Source of the DNA: Lepus europaeus | Lineage: Eukaryota; Chordata; Mammalia; Lagomorpha; Leporidae | Direction: 5' to 3' | Assembly (NCBI RefSeq): GCF_033115175.1 | Contig: NC_084837.1 | Coordinates: 64,255,266-64,319,265 of the forward strand | DNA length: 64,000 nt | Shown here: positions 47,921 through 58,669 of the stretch, piece by piece | How the letters are laid out: every line of letters starts with the position of its first letter | Numbering within the stretch: the first letter of the stretch is position 1 | Notes under the pieces: model-generated | What the model saw: only the letters and a program-made list of their open reading frames with translations | Database searches by the model: none | What the model was told of the DNA's origin: nothing | Made by a program: the position numbers and the translations under genes

Positions 47921-48230
47921 GGCGGCGAGCAGACAGGCGCCGCCCTCGTCTCGCCCTGCGTCCGGCAGGCCTGTGGCCGGAACGAAGCCGGGTTAGGGGT
48001 AGACCGAGATTCGGCCCAGGACCCCCCACTACATGGCCTTCAGCAACACAGCCATCGTCCAGCCCGGACTTCCTGCCGGCTGCGCCCGCCCCTTCCGCAG
48101 CCTAGGTCCCGCCCCTTCCGTCCTGGCTCCCGAAGTCCCCTCAAGGAATTTGCTGGCGCCGAGGTTCCCATCTTCGCGCTGGACCTAGTTTCTCCGTTGT
48201 GGTGCCTAAGTAGCTAAGGGCTTGAAAGGA
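47921..48230 (-). promoter_or_regulatory. VPS39: VPS39 5' UTR and CpG-rich TATA-less promoter
   Basis: GC- and CpG-rich DNA directly upstream of the start codon. Read on the minus strand it has two exact copies of a 13-base element joining an ETS core and a GC box (plus strand 48085-48097 and 48108-48120) and another ETS-type site CAGGAAGT near 48069-48076. No TATA box is visible. The CpG-rich zone extends into exon 1 and the start of intron 1. The transcription start is inferred, probably within about 150 bases of the ATG; none is directly visible. Confidence 0.75.
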
Positions 48231-48261
48231 AGAAGAGATTTGAATCTTAGCTCTGTCTTAG

Positions 48262-48368
48262 GCAATGAACGTGGCGGTTAAGTATTCGGACTTTGGCGTC
48301 AGACTTGGGATGGAGATCTGGCATTTAGAAAATTCAGCTGTACCTTAGGAGAGTTAATCCTTCGATCC
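48262..48368 (+). mobile_element. MIR 5' part near VPS39 promoter
   Basis: GTGGCGGTTAAGTATTCGGA and CTTTGGCGTCAGACTTGG fit the tRNA-derived head of MIR. Confidence 0.65.
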
Positions 48369-48373
48369 CCAGG

Positions 48374-48515
48374 TTCTCCAAGTGTGGGGCTCCGGACCAG
48401 AAGCATCACCTGTGAAGTCTCGGGCCTCACCGTAGCTCTACTGAATCAGTGTATGGAGGGGAACAGCGGTGTGTTTTAGTCAAACCCCCAAGGTGAGTCT
48501 GCACACAAGCTTTGC
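48374..48515 (-). mobile_element. MER5A-like hAT element
   Basis: AGTGTGGGGCTCCGGACCAG, CATCACCTGTGAAGTCTCGG, ACTGAATCAGTGTATGGAGG read as reverse MER5A. Confidence 0.75.
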
Positions 48516-48526
48516 CTTTCTAGGCT

Positions 48527-48745
48527 GGTTTCTCAACTGTAGACCTGTAGCACGGTTGACACTGAGGGCAGGATAATGGGGGCGGGGAGAGGTCTGCACT
48601 GGGAATGCTAGGATGCTTAGCAGCATCCCTGAACTACTCAGCGGTTGGATGCCACTGCCCTGCTGCCCAGACACGGAAACAAAAATGTCTGACTGCCCAA
48701 TGTCCCGTCAGTGACAAAATCACCCCTGCCGTGGACCACCTGGAA
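48527..48745 (-). mobile_element. MER20
   Basis: TTTCTCAACTGTAG start, GGATGCTTAGCAGCATCCCT in the middle, AAAAATGTCTGACTGCCCAA and GACAAAATCACCCCTGCC at the end match reverse MER20 over its length. About 600-800 bases upstream of the VPS39 ATG. Confidence 0.8.
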
Positions 48746-48751
48746 CAGGCT

Positions 48752-48900
48752 AGTGCTTCTCAAATTTAATGCACAGACAGATCACCTGGAGACACTTTAT
48801 ATGTATCTTAAATCTTAATATTCCTTTTAGGAAGCAGTGACATGGCTCTTCCATCCTAATGGTCCTGTACTGTCTGAGGTTACCTTAGTATTCACCCTGG
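48752..48900 (+). mobile_element. MER5-like hAT fragment
   Basis: TAGTGCTTCTCAAATTTAAT and AGATCACCTGGAGACA fit the MER5 5' end; the rest is diverged. Confidence 0.55.
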
Positions 48901-49051
48901 AGACTTGAAAAACAACAAAGCTAAATCTGAGCTGCAAGAATTTTTATATTTGGTAATTGTCCCTACAAAAACATGTATCTCAAGACTAGCATTTGATTGA
49001 AAGCAAAAATGTGAAAGAAAAGGCTGATTATAGTATATGTCAAAACAAATC

Positions 49052-49305
49052 AGGCCGGCACCTCGGCTCACTTGGCTAATCCTCTGCCTGCAGTGCTGTG
49101 GCCCGGGAGTGCAGTGGAGGATGTCCCAGATCCTTGGGCCCTGTACCTACATGGGAGACCAGGAGGAAGCACACTGCCAGCGGTAGCGGCCATCTGGGGG
49201 GTGAACAAATGGAAGGAAGACCTTTCTCTCTGTCTCTCTCACTAACTCTGCCTGTCAAAAACAAAACAAAACAAAAAACTGGTTAGCCTGTTGAGCCACG
49301 GCAAA
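49052..49305 (+). mobile_element. Internally deleted CSINE with inverted head piece
   Basis: GGCCGGCACCTCGGCTCACT head passes directly to GTGGCCCGGGAGTGCAGTGG, losing about 80 bases. After the tail, GGTTAGCCTGTTGAGCCACG (49281-49300) is the SINE head in reverse. Confidence 0.8.
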
Positions 49306-49839
49306 CGTAGGGATCCTTGTGCCACCTTTACCAAATGCTATTCTGAAAGCAATGAAAGTGTATTTTCAAGTAGCCAGAATAAACACAAATTGCTAAGCAA
49401 ACCTTATGTTATGATTTTTTTCCACAGAAGTTGGTCACCTTCTTGAACATTTAGAATTACCAGAGCTGAGCTGGAAGAAGGTCTAATACCTTTTAGTTCC
49501 AGGCCTAAGCAAACCACCAAAATGAATAGGTCAATGTGAAACTACAAATTCCTTCTGGATCTGTCCTAATAAAAATTTCCAGTCCCAGTAACAGTAACCA
49601 ACAGTTGGAATTAGCAGACCCCAGGGTATAGAATTTGAACTATACACTCTTACTGAATATAACAGGGCTTTCTGCTAGTCTCAAGTCAACATCAAGCCCT
49701 AAAAAGTACACTGATCAACTGTTATTACTGTGCAACAGCAACACAAGACAAAACCACCAGCTTGTTGCTAATGTATTATTAGCACAAAAATATAGTCAGC
49801 TACTCATATGTTGTAGAGATACTGCCTAGGTGACTTTTT
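49306..49839. other. Intergenic sequence, VPS39-TMEM87A
   Basis: No feature recognised. Confidence 0.4.
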
Positions 49840-49856
49840 AAAAAATCACCACAGTA

Positions 49857-50192
49857 GGCCGGCACCGCGGCTCAATAGGCTAATCCTCCGCCTGTGGCGC
49901 CGGCACCTCAGGTTCTAGTCCCAGTCAGGGCGCCAGATTCTGTCCCGGTTGCTCCTCTTCCAGGCCAGCTCTCTGCTGTGGCCCGGGAAGGCAAAGGAGG
50001 ATGGCCCAAGTCCTTGGGCCCTGCGCCCACATGGGAGACCAGGAAAAGCACCTGGCTCCTGGCTTTGGATCAGTGTGGTGCGTTGGCTGCAGCGCGCCGG
50101 CCACGGCGGCCATTGGAGGGTAAACCAGCGGTAAAGGAAGACCTTTTTCCCTATCTCTCTCTCACTGTCCACTCTGTCAAAAAAAAAAAAAA
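49857..50192 (+). mobile_element. Young CSINE with 17-base target-site duplication
   Basis: AAAAAATCACCACAGTA at 49840-49856 and 50193-50209. Head GGCCGGCACCGCGGCTCAAT is close to the young consensus. Separates the VPS39 promoter from the TMEM87A 3' flank. Confidence 0.95.
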
Positions 50193-50209
50193 AAAAAATC
50201 ACCACAGTA

Positions 50210-51610
50210 AAGAGCTATAGAGAAATGGTACATACATGTTAGCACTTCCACCACAGCAGGAGCCAGTGAACAGTGGTCATGTGGGCAGTGTACTTACTGG
50301 TTTCAACAGAAAGCAAGATAATCCAGAATAAAAGCCATGAAAAGAAAATGTTCCCAAGAGAATATGGGAGACAGAAGGTTCTTTTGAGAGAGTATGGAAA
50401 AAATGAGAAAAATCTATTAATTTTTGTTAAAATTTTTATATTAAAAAGTGGCATGAACTTATGTAGAACATAAAACTCTTGGGAAGGCAAATTGGATAAA
50501 ACCATTAAAACAGAAATATAGTGCTTCAAGTGAATCCCATCACTGTGTGATGTCCCTTATAAACAGCTTCTAAACTACCGCCAGATACTGGACCAGTCAA
50601 GCCTGCAACCCTGAGGAAGGAGCAGCAGTCCGGCAGCGCCACGCTACTCCAGGCAACAATCACTGAAATGAAGCCCCCAGCACCTGTTTCCTTTCTCGCA
50701 GCTCCCTCTTCTGAAGGTGCTCTGGCAAGATGCTCTCTCTCAGCACGTGAGACGGAGCACCGCTCTGCAGCTAACGCAACACACAGTGGAAAGCACGAAG
50801 GCCAACAAAGCACTGCCTAGGACTCTGCAGCACTGCCCTTGGAGGCTTACAAAACAGTAGTTAAAAGTCTCGGAGTGTGCACCACATTGCCAGCAATGGG
50901 ATATGTCACAACAGCAGATGTCAAAAGAGTTAAGCAAATATTTCTCTTTAAAGTACATCTGAAATAGAAAAATCTTCAATATACACCATTTTGTAAACAA
51001 AATTGCACTTGATTTTGTTTTTATATGATCTGAATCACACTGTAAGTTTCTTTTTCTTTCAATTATTTATACAACCATGGCGCCTTAACTCAGAAGGGGC
51101 CTCTTTTTATCAAAACAATCTCTGCAAGATGTAACCTTGACTTCCCAGGAAACTGAAAGATAATTACCAATGTCCCCCATCACCCATGTAACTCCCTAAA
51201 TAAATAAAAATTACAGGCAGTTGCTCCTGGAGATTACACATCATGGTGTTGATGATACAGTCCTTTTGAAGGCGTTAAACTTTTTAGTTTGACAGATTAA
51301 ACAACTGAAACACAGGAAGTTCAGGAACAACATAGATAAGTTGCATAAACGTCCATGTCAGGGCTGGGGAGGGACAGGGGCATCAATGTTGTAAATGAGA
51401 AGCTTGCAGATTTTTCTCATCCTGTGAAATTGTTTTCAGTAAGATGTTCCCTTGTTCTGACACCTCTCGCCAGCTCCAGTGCACAAAGATCAAGGAACAG
51501 ATCAGGATGTCATTGCTTCCTTTAATCTCACAGAGCAGTGTAGAAGACTGACACAGGGGCTGATCTCTCCCCTGATACTAAACATCTTGAACTGCCAATC
51601 TTCCCATTCT
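50210..51610 (-). other. TMEM87A: TMEM87A 3' UTR and 3' flank (boundary undetermined)
   Basis: Repeat-poor sequence downstream of the TMEM87A stop. No canonical AATAAA on the minus strand was found. Possible variant signals are ATTAAA at 51521-51526 and TATAAA near 51019 and 51066. The true cleavage site cannot be set by eye. Confidence 0.5.
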
Positions 51611-51652
51611 TTACTCCATTTTGGACCTTTCAAAGTGTGTGATCATTCGTTC
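51611..51652 (-). CDS. TMEM87A: TMEM87A terminal coding exon
   Basis: Fourteen codons, ERMITHFERSKME and TAA. Acceptor TTCCTAG|GAACGA. The 3' UTR continues leftward from 51610. Confidence 0.94.
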   Translation of the reverse strand, partial: ERMITHFERSKME

Positions 51653-54600
51653 CTAGGAAGAAAAAAAATTCAATCATTATTTATGTTCATCTACTTGAAA
51701 GGCAGCTAGACAAAGACAAAGACAGAGACAGAGTTCACTCTCCAAACGCCTGCAATTGCAAGGGCTGGGTAAGGTGAAAGCCAGGAGCCCATGCCTCTGT
51801 CCAGGCCTCCCACATGGGAAATAGGGGTCCAAGTATGTAAGCCATCATTAGCAGAAAGATGGATCAGAAGGGAAGCAGCTGGGGCTTAAATCGGCACTCT
51901 GATGTGGGATGACGGTGTCCCTAGTAGTAAGCCCGCCCACCTAGGTATAGTCATTTAAAATTATCTATATTTCAAATATCTCTACACAGACTAGTCAAAC
52001 ACACATTTTCCACAAGGACTTATGTCAATTAAATATTTAGATCAATGGCTCCTTAAACATCTATGAAGATGCTGAGAAAAATCAAATCAATCAGAATCTC
52101 CACCTTTCTGGATAGCAAACCACAACTCAGAAGGAAATGTACATTTCAGAGTCAACAGATAATTAAACAATAGCTACTTAAGTTTTAATAAAAACTTGTA
52201 CCTCCTCTGATTCAGGAATTTAACTTGAAAACCTAATCAAAGATGAGGACAAAGATAATCAGCATTATAGGAACTGTAAACTCTTGGGGCCGGCACTGTG
52301 GTGTAGCAGGTAAAGCCATTGTCTGCAACACCGCATCCCATATAGGTGCCAGTTTGAGTCCTGGCTGCTCCACTTCTGAACCAGCTCTCTGCTGTGGCCT
52401 AGGAAAGCCGCAGAAGATGGCCCAAGTCCTTGGGCCCCTGCACCCACGTGGAAGACCTAGAAGAAGCTCCAGGCTCCTGGCTTCAGATCGGTTCCACTCT
52501 GGCCACTGCAGCCACTTGGGGAGTGAACCAGCAGACAGAAGACCTCTCTCTCTCTACCTCTCTGTAACTTTGCCTTTTAAATAAATAAATAAATAAAATC
52601 TTTAAAAAAAAATAAAGACTTGTAAACCCTTTTGGAATATGACCAAACACATCAGATAGCTGCATCCTGCTTGCTGTGTTCCTAGAAACACCTTTCTTCA
52701 CAGAATTTCCATTCCATTCTATTTGCTCTCAACCTGCTGTCCCACTGCCACTGGGTTTTCCACATCATCGCAGTGGGACTGTCCTTATCTGTCTGTATTG
52801 GATCCTTTCTTTTCTGGACTCCAAGTCTTTCTCCTTCTCAGTTTCCTTATTTTTGTGGAGAACATTTTCCACTATTTTCCTGAAAAGCCACACATGGATA
52901 CAGGATGTCAATTATTTCATTTCTGGTGTAACTGAAAACATCTCTCTTGATTTTACCCTCATATTGATTAGTCTGGTATAGAAGGTTGAAAATAATTCTG
53001 CTTGGGGCTGGCATTTGGCACAGCAGGTAAAGCGACCACCTGCGCTGCTGGCATCCCATATGAGCACTGGTTTGTGTCCCAGCTGCTTCACTTCTGATCC
53101 AGCTCCCTGTTAATGGCCTGAGAAAAGCAGTGGAAGATGGCCCAACTACGTGGGCCCTTGCTACCCATGTGGGAGAACTGGATGAAGCTTTTGGCTCCTG
53201 GCTTTGCCCAGCCCTGGCATTGCAGCCATCTAGGGAGTGAACCAGCCGATGGAAGATCAATTTCTCTGTGTTTCTTCCTTTCTTTGTAACTCTGACTTTC
53301 AAATAAATAAATACATACTTTAAAAAAAAAAAAAAACCTCTCATAATTCAAATGCATTGCTCCCAAATTTTCTGGCATCCAAAGTTACTTTTGAAGAGGG
53401 TGGTGCTGTTTTGATTCCTGGTCCTTTATGCATGTTATTTCTCCTGCAAGTCAATTATTTTTCATTATTGTTAAAAAAGCAAAGGCCTTGGAGTCAGTGC
53501 TGTAGTAGAGTGGGTAAAGCCACCACCTGCAGCGCTGAAATCCCAGATGGGCACCAGTTCGAATCCCAGTTCCTCCACTTCCATTTCAGCTCTCTGCGAT
53601 GGCTTGGGAAACCAGTGAAAGATGGCCCAAGAGACTTGGAAGAAGCTCCAGGCTCCTGGCTTCAGGTCAGCCAAACTCCTGCCACTGCAGCTATTTGGGG
53701 AATGAACCAGCAGATGGAAGACCTCTCTTTCTCGCTGCCTCTGCTTCTCTGTAACTCTGCCTTTCAAATAAATAAATAAATAAATCTTTTTTTTTTTTTT
53801 AAAGGAGGCGAAGGGGGAGGCAGGGAGGGGGAGAGAGAGAAAGAGATAAAGAGAGTCTTCCATCTGCTGGTTCACTCCCCAAATGGTGGTTGTGCTGACC
53901 TGAAGCCAAGAGCCAGGAGCTTCTTCCAGGTCTCCCATGTGGGTGCAAGGGCCCAAGGACTTGGGCCATCTTCTACTGCTTTCCCAGGCCATAGCAGAGA
54001 GCTGGATCAGAAGTGGAGCAGCTGGGACTCAAACCAGCACCCATATGGGATGCAGGCTGTGGCTTTACCTGCTATGCCACAGCACCGGCTCCAGTAAATA
54101 AATCTTTTAAAAAAAAGAAAAAAAAAAAAAAGAAAGGAAAGGCTTTGCAGAGAGTAGCATCGCAAGACGGCAGATCAGGAATGCCCTCCTTCCCTCCACA
54201 GACACAAACACAGATTCAACAAGACATGGGACAGTTTCCTTTGTGAAAAACCCAGAATCCAGCTGAAGGACTCTTACACCGTGGGGAGAAATGAAACAAA
54301 TAATATTAAAGCCAGCAAGAAATGCAAAGGTACTCTCTCACCATGATCCATTCCCTTAACATGGCATAGCACCAAGAGAGCTGAAGGAACCCCTCAGCTC
54401 CTGGCTGCTCCCAGGGGAGGAAAGGAAAGCACTGGAAGGTACATCCCACATCCTGACTTTTCCAAAACTCCTGAAGGGACAGGTTTCTGTCTTGCCTGAA
54501 TTTGAATACTAACAGCAAAGGACCATGTTCATGGATGGGGAAAAACTAATATCACTAAAATATACACACTACCCTAAGTAATCTACCTATGTAACGCAAT

Positions 54601-55747
54601 CCTTGTCAAAATCTCAATGGCATTTTTGACAGAAATGGGCAAAAACCCTAAAATTCATAAGGAACCAAAAAATAAGACTCCAACAGCAAAAGTAATTTGA
54701 GAAAGAACAAAGCTGAAGGCATTACACTGCCAGACTTCAAAATATATTACATAGCTATGGTAGTTAAAATAGTATGGCCGGCGCCGTGGCTTAACAGGCT
54801 AATCCTCCGCTGGCACACCGGGTTCCAGTCCCGGTTGGGGCGCCGCATTCTATCCCGGTTGCCCCTCTTCCAGGCCAGCTCTCTGCTATGGCCCGGGAAG
54901 GCAGTGGAGGATGGCCCAAGTCCTTGGGCCCTGCACCCATATGGGAGACCGGGAGAAGCACCTGGCTCCAAGCTTTGGATCAGCGCAATGCGCCGGCCAC
55001 AGCGGCCATTGGAGGGTGAACCAACGGCAAAGGAAGACCTTTCTCTCTGTGTCTCTCTCTCACTATCCACTCTGCCTGTCAAAAAATAAATAAAATAAAA
55101 TTTAAAAAATAAATAAATAAATAAAAGAGTAGAGTACTGGCATAAAGACAGACGTATAGACAAAGGGAACAAAATAGCTCAGAAATAAATCTACACATAC
55201 ACAATCAAATAAATGATCTTTAAAAAGGGTGCCAAGACCACAGAAGAACAGTTTCTTCAACAAACAATGCTGGAAAAACAGGATATTCACATGCAAAATA
55301 ATGAAATGCAACTCTAGTCTTACACCATACAAAAAATCAACTCAAAACAGATTAAAGACTTAAACCTATCCAGAATTGCAATTGCTTTCTTTCAAAAAAT
55401 TTTTGAGGGGATTTAAAAATTTAATTTATTTACTTGAAAAGCAGAGAGAGATAAAAATAGAGAGAAATCTTCTACCTACTAATTTACTCTCTCAATGCCC
55501 TCAACGTCCAGAGTTGGGCCAGGCTGAAGTGGGGTGCCCAGAACTCAATCTGGGTCTCCTAGGTGGGTGGCAGGGGCCAAATGATTTGAACCGCAATCTG
55601 CTGTCTCCCCCAGGGCACATTTAGCAGGAAACAAGATCAGAAGTGGACCTAGGACTCCGACACAGGATGTAGTGTTCCAGGTAGCATCTTAACTGCTGTG
55701 CCAAATGCCAGTCCCAAACATAAGCTTCTTTGCATTAGTGTTGACAA

Positions 55748-55778
<31 letters not shown>

Positions 55779-58669
55779 GGGAGCTGGCGCTGTGGCAAAG
55801 CAAATAAAGCTGCTGTCTGAAATGCCAGCATCCCATATGGGCACCAGTTTGAGTCACGGCTGTTCCACTTCTGATCCAGCTCTCTGCTATGGCCTGTGAA
55901 AGCAGTAGAGGATGGCCCAAGTCCTTAGGCACCTGCACACACATGGGAAGACCCAGAGGAAGCTCCTGGCTCCTGGCTTCAGATCGGCACAGCTCCAGCC
56001 ATTGCAGCCAATTGGGGAGTGAACAGCAGATGGAAGACCTTTCTCTCTGCCTCTCCTTCTCTCTCTCTTTCAAATAAATAAAATAAATCTTTTTTTATTT
56101 ATTTGAAAGGCGGAAAGAAAGAGAGAGGTGGGAGAGACAGAGAGAGAAGGGATCTTCCATCCTTTCACTCCCCAAATAGTCACAAAGGTGGTAGCTGGGC
56201 TAGGCCAGAACCAGAGGCCTGGAACTTATCTGGGTCTCCCACATGGGTGACAAGGGCCCAAGAATTTGGATCATCTGCTGCTTTCCCTAGACACATCAGC
56301 AGGGAACTGGATTGGAAGCAGAGCAGCAGGGACTTGAACCAGTGCTCCAACAGGGTATACTGGCATTATAGGTTACAACTTAACACAATGCACCACACAG
56401 TGGCTCCAGCAATGATTTCTTAAAAACAACACCAAAAGCACAAGCAACAAGAACAAAAACAGACTGAACAGAACCAGATCAAACGGAAAAATCTCTGCAC
56501 TGTTGAGGAAATAATCAGCAGAATGAAAGCCAACCTATGAAATGGAGAAAATATCTGCAAATCACATATCCAATGTGGGATTAATACCCAAAATATATAA
56601 GAATTATTAAAACTCAATAGTAAAGAAACTAATCCAGTCTTAAAATGTGCAAAGGACCTGAATTAGACATTTCACAAAAAAACACATAAATGGCCAATAG
56701 GTACATGAAAGATGTTCATCATTGTTACATTATTAACTATCACAGAAATGCAAGTTAAAACCACAATGAGATATAAACTCATACCTGTTAGCATGGCCAT
56801 TATTAAAAAAAACACTAAAATATGCAAAAAAAAAAAAAAAAGTATTGATCCCCTGGACCACATCGGAGAACCGGAAGAAGCTCCTGGATCCTGGGTACAG
56901 AACAGCTCTGCTCCAGCCTCTGAGGCCATTTGGAGAGTGAACCAGCAGATGGAAGACCTCTCTCTGCCCTGCCTCTCAAATAAATAAATAAATCTTTAAA
57001 ACAAAACAAAACAGAACAAAATATCAGAGATGCTGATTATTATGGTAGTGACATTTTGTAGTGACTATTGTAGGTGATATAAAATAACATTTTTCATTTT
57101 GATCTACTATATTCTTTTCTCAATAATTTCATTTATTATTTTCACTTATATTAGATTCAAATCATTTTTTTTTAAGATTTATTTATTTGAAAGGCAGAGT
57201 TAAGGCTAGCACTGCAGTGTAGTGGATAAAGCCACTACAATCCTATATGCCAGTTCGAGTCCCAGCTGCTCCACTTCTGATCCAGCTCTCTGCTATGGCT
57301 TGGGAAAGCAGTAGAAGATGGCCCAAGTGCTTGGGCCCCTGCACCCGCACGGGAAACCCCGAAGAATCTCCTGGTTCCTGGCTTCAGATCGGTGCAGCTC
57401 TGGCCATTATGGTCAATTGGGGAATGATCCAGCAGATGGAAGACTTCTCTCTCTGTGTATCTGACTTTCAAATATAAAAATAAATAAATCTTTAAAAAAA
57501 AAAAAAAGAGCTACAGAAAAAAAGATATTTCATCCACTGATTCACTCCCCAGATGGCTGCAATGGCCTACGCTGGGGCAGGCCTAAGCCAGGAGTCAGGA
57601 GCCCCATCCAGGTCTCCCATGTGGATGACAGAGGCCTAAGGACTTGGGCCATCCTCCACTGCTTTCCCAGACCATTTGCAGGGAGCAGAACTGGAAGTGG
57701 AACTACCAGGACATAAACCAGTGTTTGAGATGCCAGTGTTGCAGGTGGCAGTTTTACCTGCCACACTACAATATCAGTTCTGACATTAGGTTTAAATTTC
57801 AACTTTTTTTCTTTTATTATTTTTGTTTAAATTTTACCCTCTTAAAGACAAAGGAGCTAGACAATGGTGAATACAGTGTTTGTTAACCAATTTAAATAAA
57901 AACACTACCAAACAGACAAGCATAAAAAAGGAAACATCCTTGACGATGTCAGTTGTAGTATTAGTATTTCTGCACTTACCCTTTTTCAACCCTACCAACC
58001 ACAGTTCTTGAGGTAATTACTGAGTCAAAGAGAACCTCCCTGGACAGAGAATTTATGACTTCCTGTTAAGTCACCAGATCCACACAGAGTTTATGCACAT
58101 GATTTGATTACTAACCTCATCTGAATCCAGCAGGGCCGGAAGCGCTCTGCATAGATAGAAATACCAAATTAAACAATGTAAAACACAGCCATAAGTAGTT
58201 CATAGAGTACAGTGGAGTAGTGAATGCAATTAGAGCACACTGTAATTATCTAAGTTTTTTACATTCTTAATGGTCTTTTCAGAAAAAAGGGAAATAAAAT
58301 TAAAATCTGAGTTACTGAAATTATATAGAAAACATAAAATATTCTATAATGTGATAAGATCAATATTTTATTAAATTACACCAATGGAAAGGGACTTAAA
58401 TTACCCTATTGATTTTAGAAAGATCTATGCTAAATCTTTCTAAGCAGATATGTCACCTGAATGTATAATATTTTTGTTTGTATATTTTTCCCAATTTGTC
58501 AATATCTTTTCATTAAGATCTAGCTCTTCTTCTTCAGTTTATTCATTTAAATTAATAAAAATACAGAACCAACTTTGAAAAATGATTCTTGTGGTAATGA
58601 TTCAAAAACTTACACATCCGTCACAGAAGAAGGAACATTCTCTTCTACCCATTTCAAATCATCTTCCTG
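51611..58669 (-). CDS. TMEM87A: TMEM87A, last three coding exons (5' part outside window)
   Basis: Three minus-strand exons (58614-58669, 58116-58146, 51611-51652) splice in phase to the C-terminal tail of TMEM87A: an acidic EEDD-type lead, WVEENVPSSVTDV, ALPALLDSDE and ERMITHFERSKME-stop. TMEM87A is a Golgi seven-transmembrane protein with an extracellular GOLD-like domain, linked to endosome-to-Golgi transport and reported as a Golgi cation channel. Only its cytosolic tail is encoded here. Its membrane region lies to the right of the window. It is upstream of VPS39 on the same strand, as in human. Confidence 0.93.
51664..51945 (-). mobile_element. CSINE, older, in TMEM87A last intron
   Basis: TCATTATTTATGTTCATCTA start, GGCCTCCCACATGGGAAATA body; begins about 10 bases from the terminal-exon acceptor. 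Confidence 0.75.
51946..52284. other. TMEM87A last intron, unique AT-rich
   Basis: No feature recognised. Confidence 0.4.
52285..52612 (+). mobile_element. CSINE
   Basis: TTGGGGCCGGCACTGTGGTG head; AAATAAATAAATAAATAAAA tail. Confidence 0.9.
52613..53003. other. TMEM87A last intron, unassigned
   Basis: Pyrimidine-rich in places; no repeat or gene recognised. Confidence 0.4.
53004..53336 (+). mobile_element. CSINE
   Basis: TTGGGGCTGGCATTTGGCAC head; CAAATAAATAAATACATACT tail. Confidence 0.85.
53490..54145 (+). mobile_element. CSINE with SINE inserted in its tail
   Basis: 53490-53790 plus leftover AGTAAATAAATCTTTTAAAA at 54093-54145. Confidence 0.85.
53791..54092 (-). mobile_element. CSINE nested in SINE tail
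   Basis: G/A-rich start 53806-53855; ends CTATGCCACAGCACCGGCTCC. Confidence 0.85.
54776..55125 (+). mobile_element. Young CSINE in L1
   Basis: GGCCGGCGCCGTGGCTTAAC head, CTGCCTGTCAAAAAATAAAT tail. It splits the L1 phrase between AAAATAGTAT and AGTACTGGCAT. Confidence 0.9.
55404..55716 (-). mobile_element. CSINE in L1, older
   Basis: TTTAAAAATTTAATTTATTT start; CTGTGCCAAATGCCAGTCCC end. Confidence 0.8.
55781..56090 (+). mobile_element. CSINE in L1
   Basis: Preceded by an A-run (55753-55778); GGGAGCTGGCGCTGTGGCAA head; CAAATAAATAAAATAAATCT tail abuts a reverse copy. Confidence 0.9.
56091..56407 (-). mobile_element. CSINE in L1, tail to tail with previous
   Basis: TTTTTATTTATTTGAAAGGC start; CACCACACAGTGGCTCC end. 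CAATGATTT at 55745 and 56411 marks the L1 target site on both sides of the pair. Confidence 0.85.
56842..57012 (+). mobile_element. 5'-truncated CSINE
   Basis: Starts mid-body (GGAGAACCGGAAGAAGCTCC); tail CAAATAAATAAATAAATCTT then AAAAC units. Confidence 0.8.
57165..57781 (-). mobile_element. CSINE split by a plus-strand CSINE
   Basis: 57165-57202 (AAGATTTATTTATTTGAAAG) and 57509-57781, resuming at GAGCTACAG and ending CACACTACAATATCAGTTC. Confidence 0.85.
57203..57508 (+). mobile_element. CSINE nested in reverse CSINE
   Basis: AGGCTAGCACTGCAGTGTAG head; AATATAAAAATAAATAAATC tail. Confidence 0.85.
57782..58115. other. TMEM87A intron next to 31-base exon
   Basis: Nothing recognised. Confidence 0.4.
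58116..58146 (-). CDS. TMEM87A: TMEM87A penultimate coding exon (31 bases)
   Basis: Micro-exon completing Val and adding ALPALLDSDE. Acceptor TATGCAG|AGCGCT, donor GATGAG|GTTAGTAA. Its 31 bases exactly bridge the phases of its neighbours. Confidence 0.93.
58147..58613. other. TMEM87A intron between the 31-base exon and the exon before it
   Basis: AT-rich, repeat-free intron of 467 bases. Confidence 0.5.
58614..58669 (-). CDS. TMEM87A: TMEM87A third-last coding exon
   Basis: Encodes QEDDLKWVEENVPSSVTDV, ending two bases into the last Val codon. Donor GATGT|GTAAGT is near-perfect. The acceptor is a tandem TTTCCAG-CAG, so the exon may begin at 58669 or, three bases later, at 58666; this would include or drop one Gln. 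Confidence 0.92.

Larger units (their letters stand above)
54146..56832 (+). mobile_element. L1, internally deleted and interrupted by four CSINEs
   Basis: 54146-54775: L1-like 5' text (GACGGCAGATCAGGAATGCC) jumps near 54510 to ORF2-type text (ACCATGTTCATGGATGGGG, AAGAACAAAGCTGAAGGCAT). It continues at 55131-55403 (AGTACTGGCATAAAGACAGA), 55717-55755 and 56409-56832 (GAAATGCAAGTTAAAACCAC, ACAATGAGATATAAACTCAT). Order is collinear with LINE-1, and SINEs fill the gaps. No intact reading frame. Confidence 0.8.

Noticed and set aside
47427..47996. 189-codon open frame on the plus strand over VPS39 exon 1
   Set aside because: It runs antisense to exon 1 and the CpG island, shows no protein family and is explained by GC-rich composition.
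53471..53992. 173-codon open frame on the minus strand
   Set aside because: Spans two oppositely oriented CSINEs; translated SINE, not a gene.
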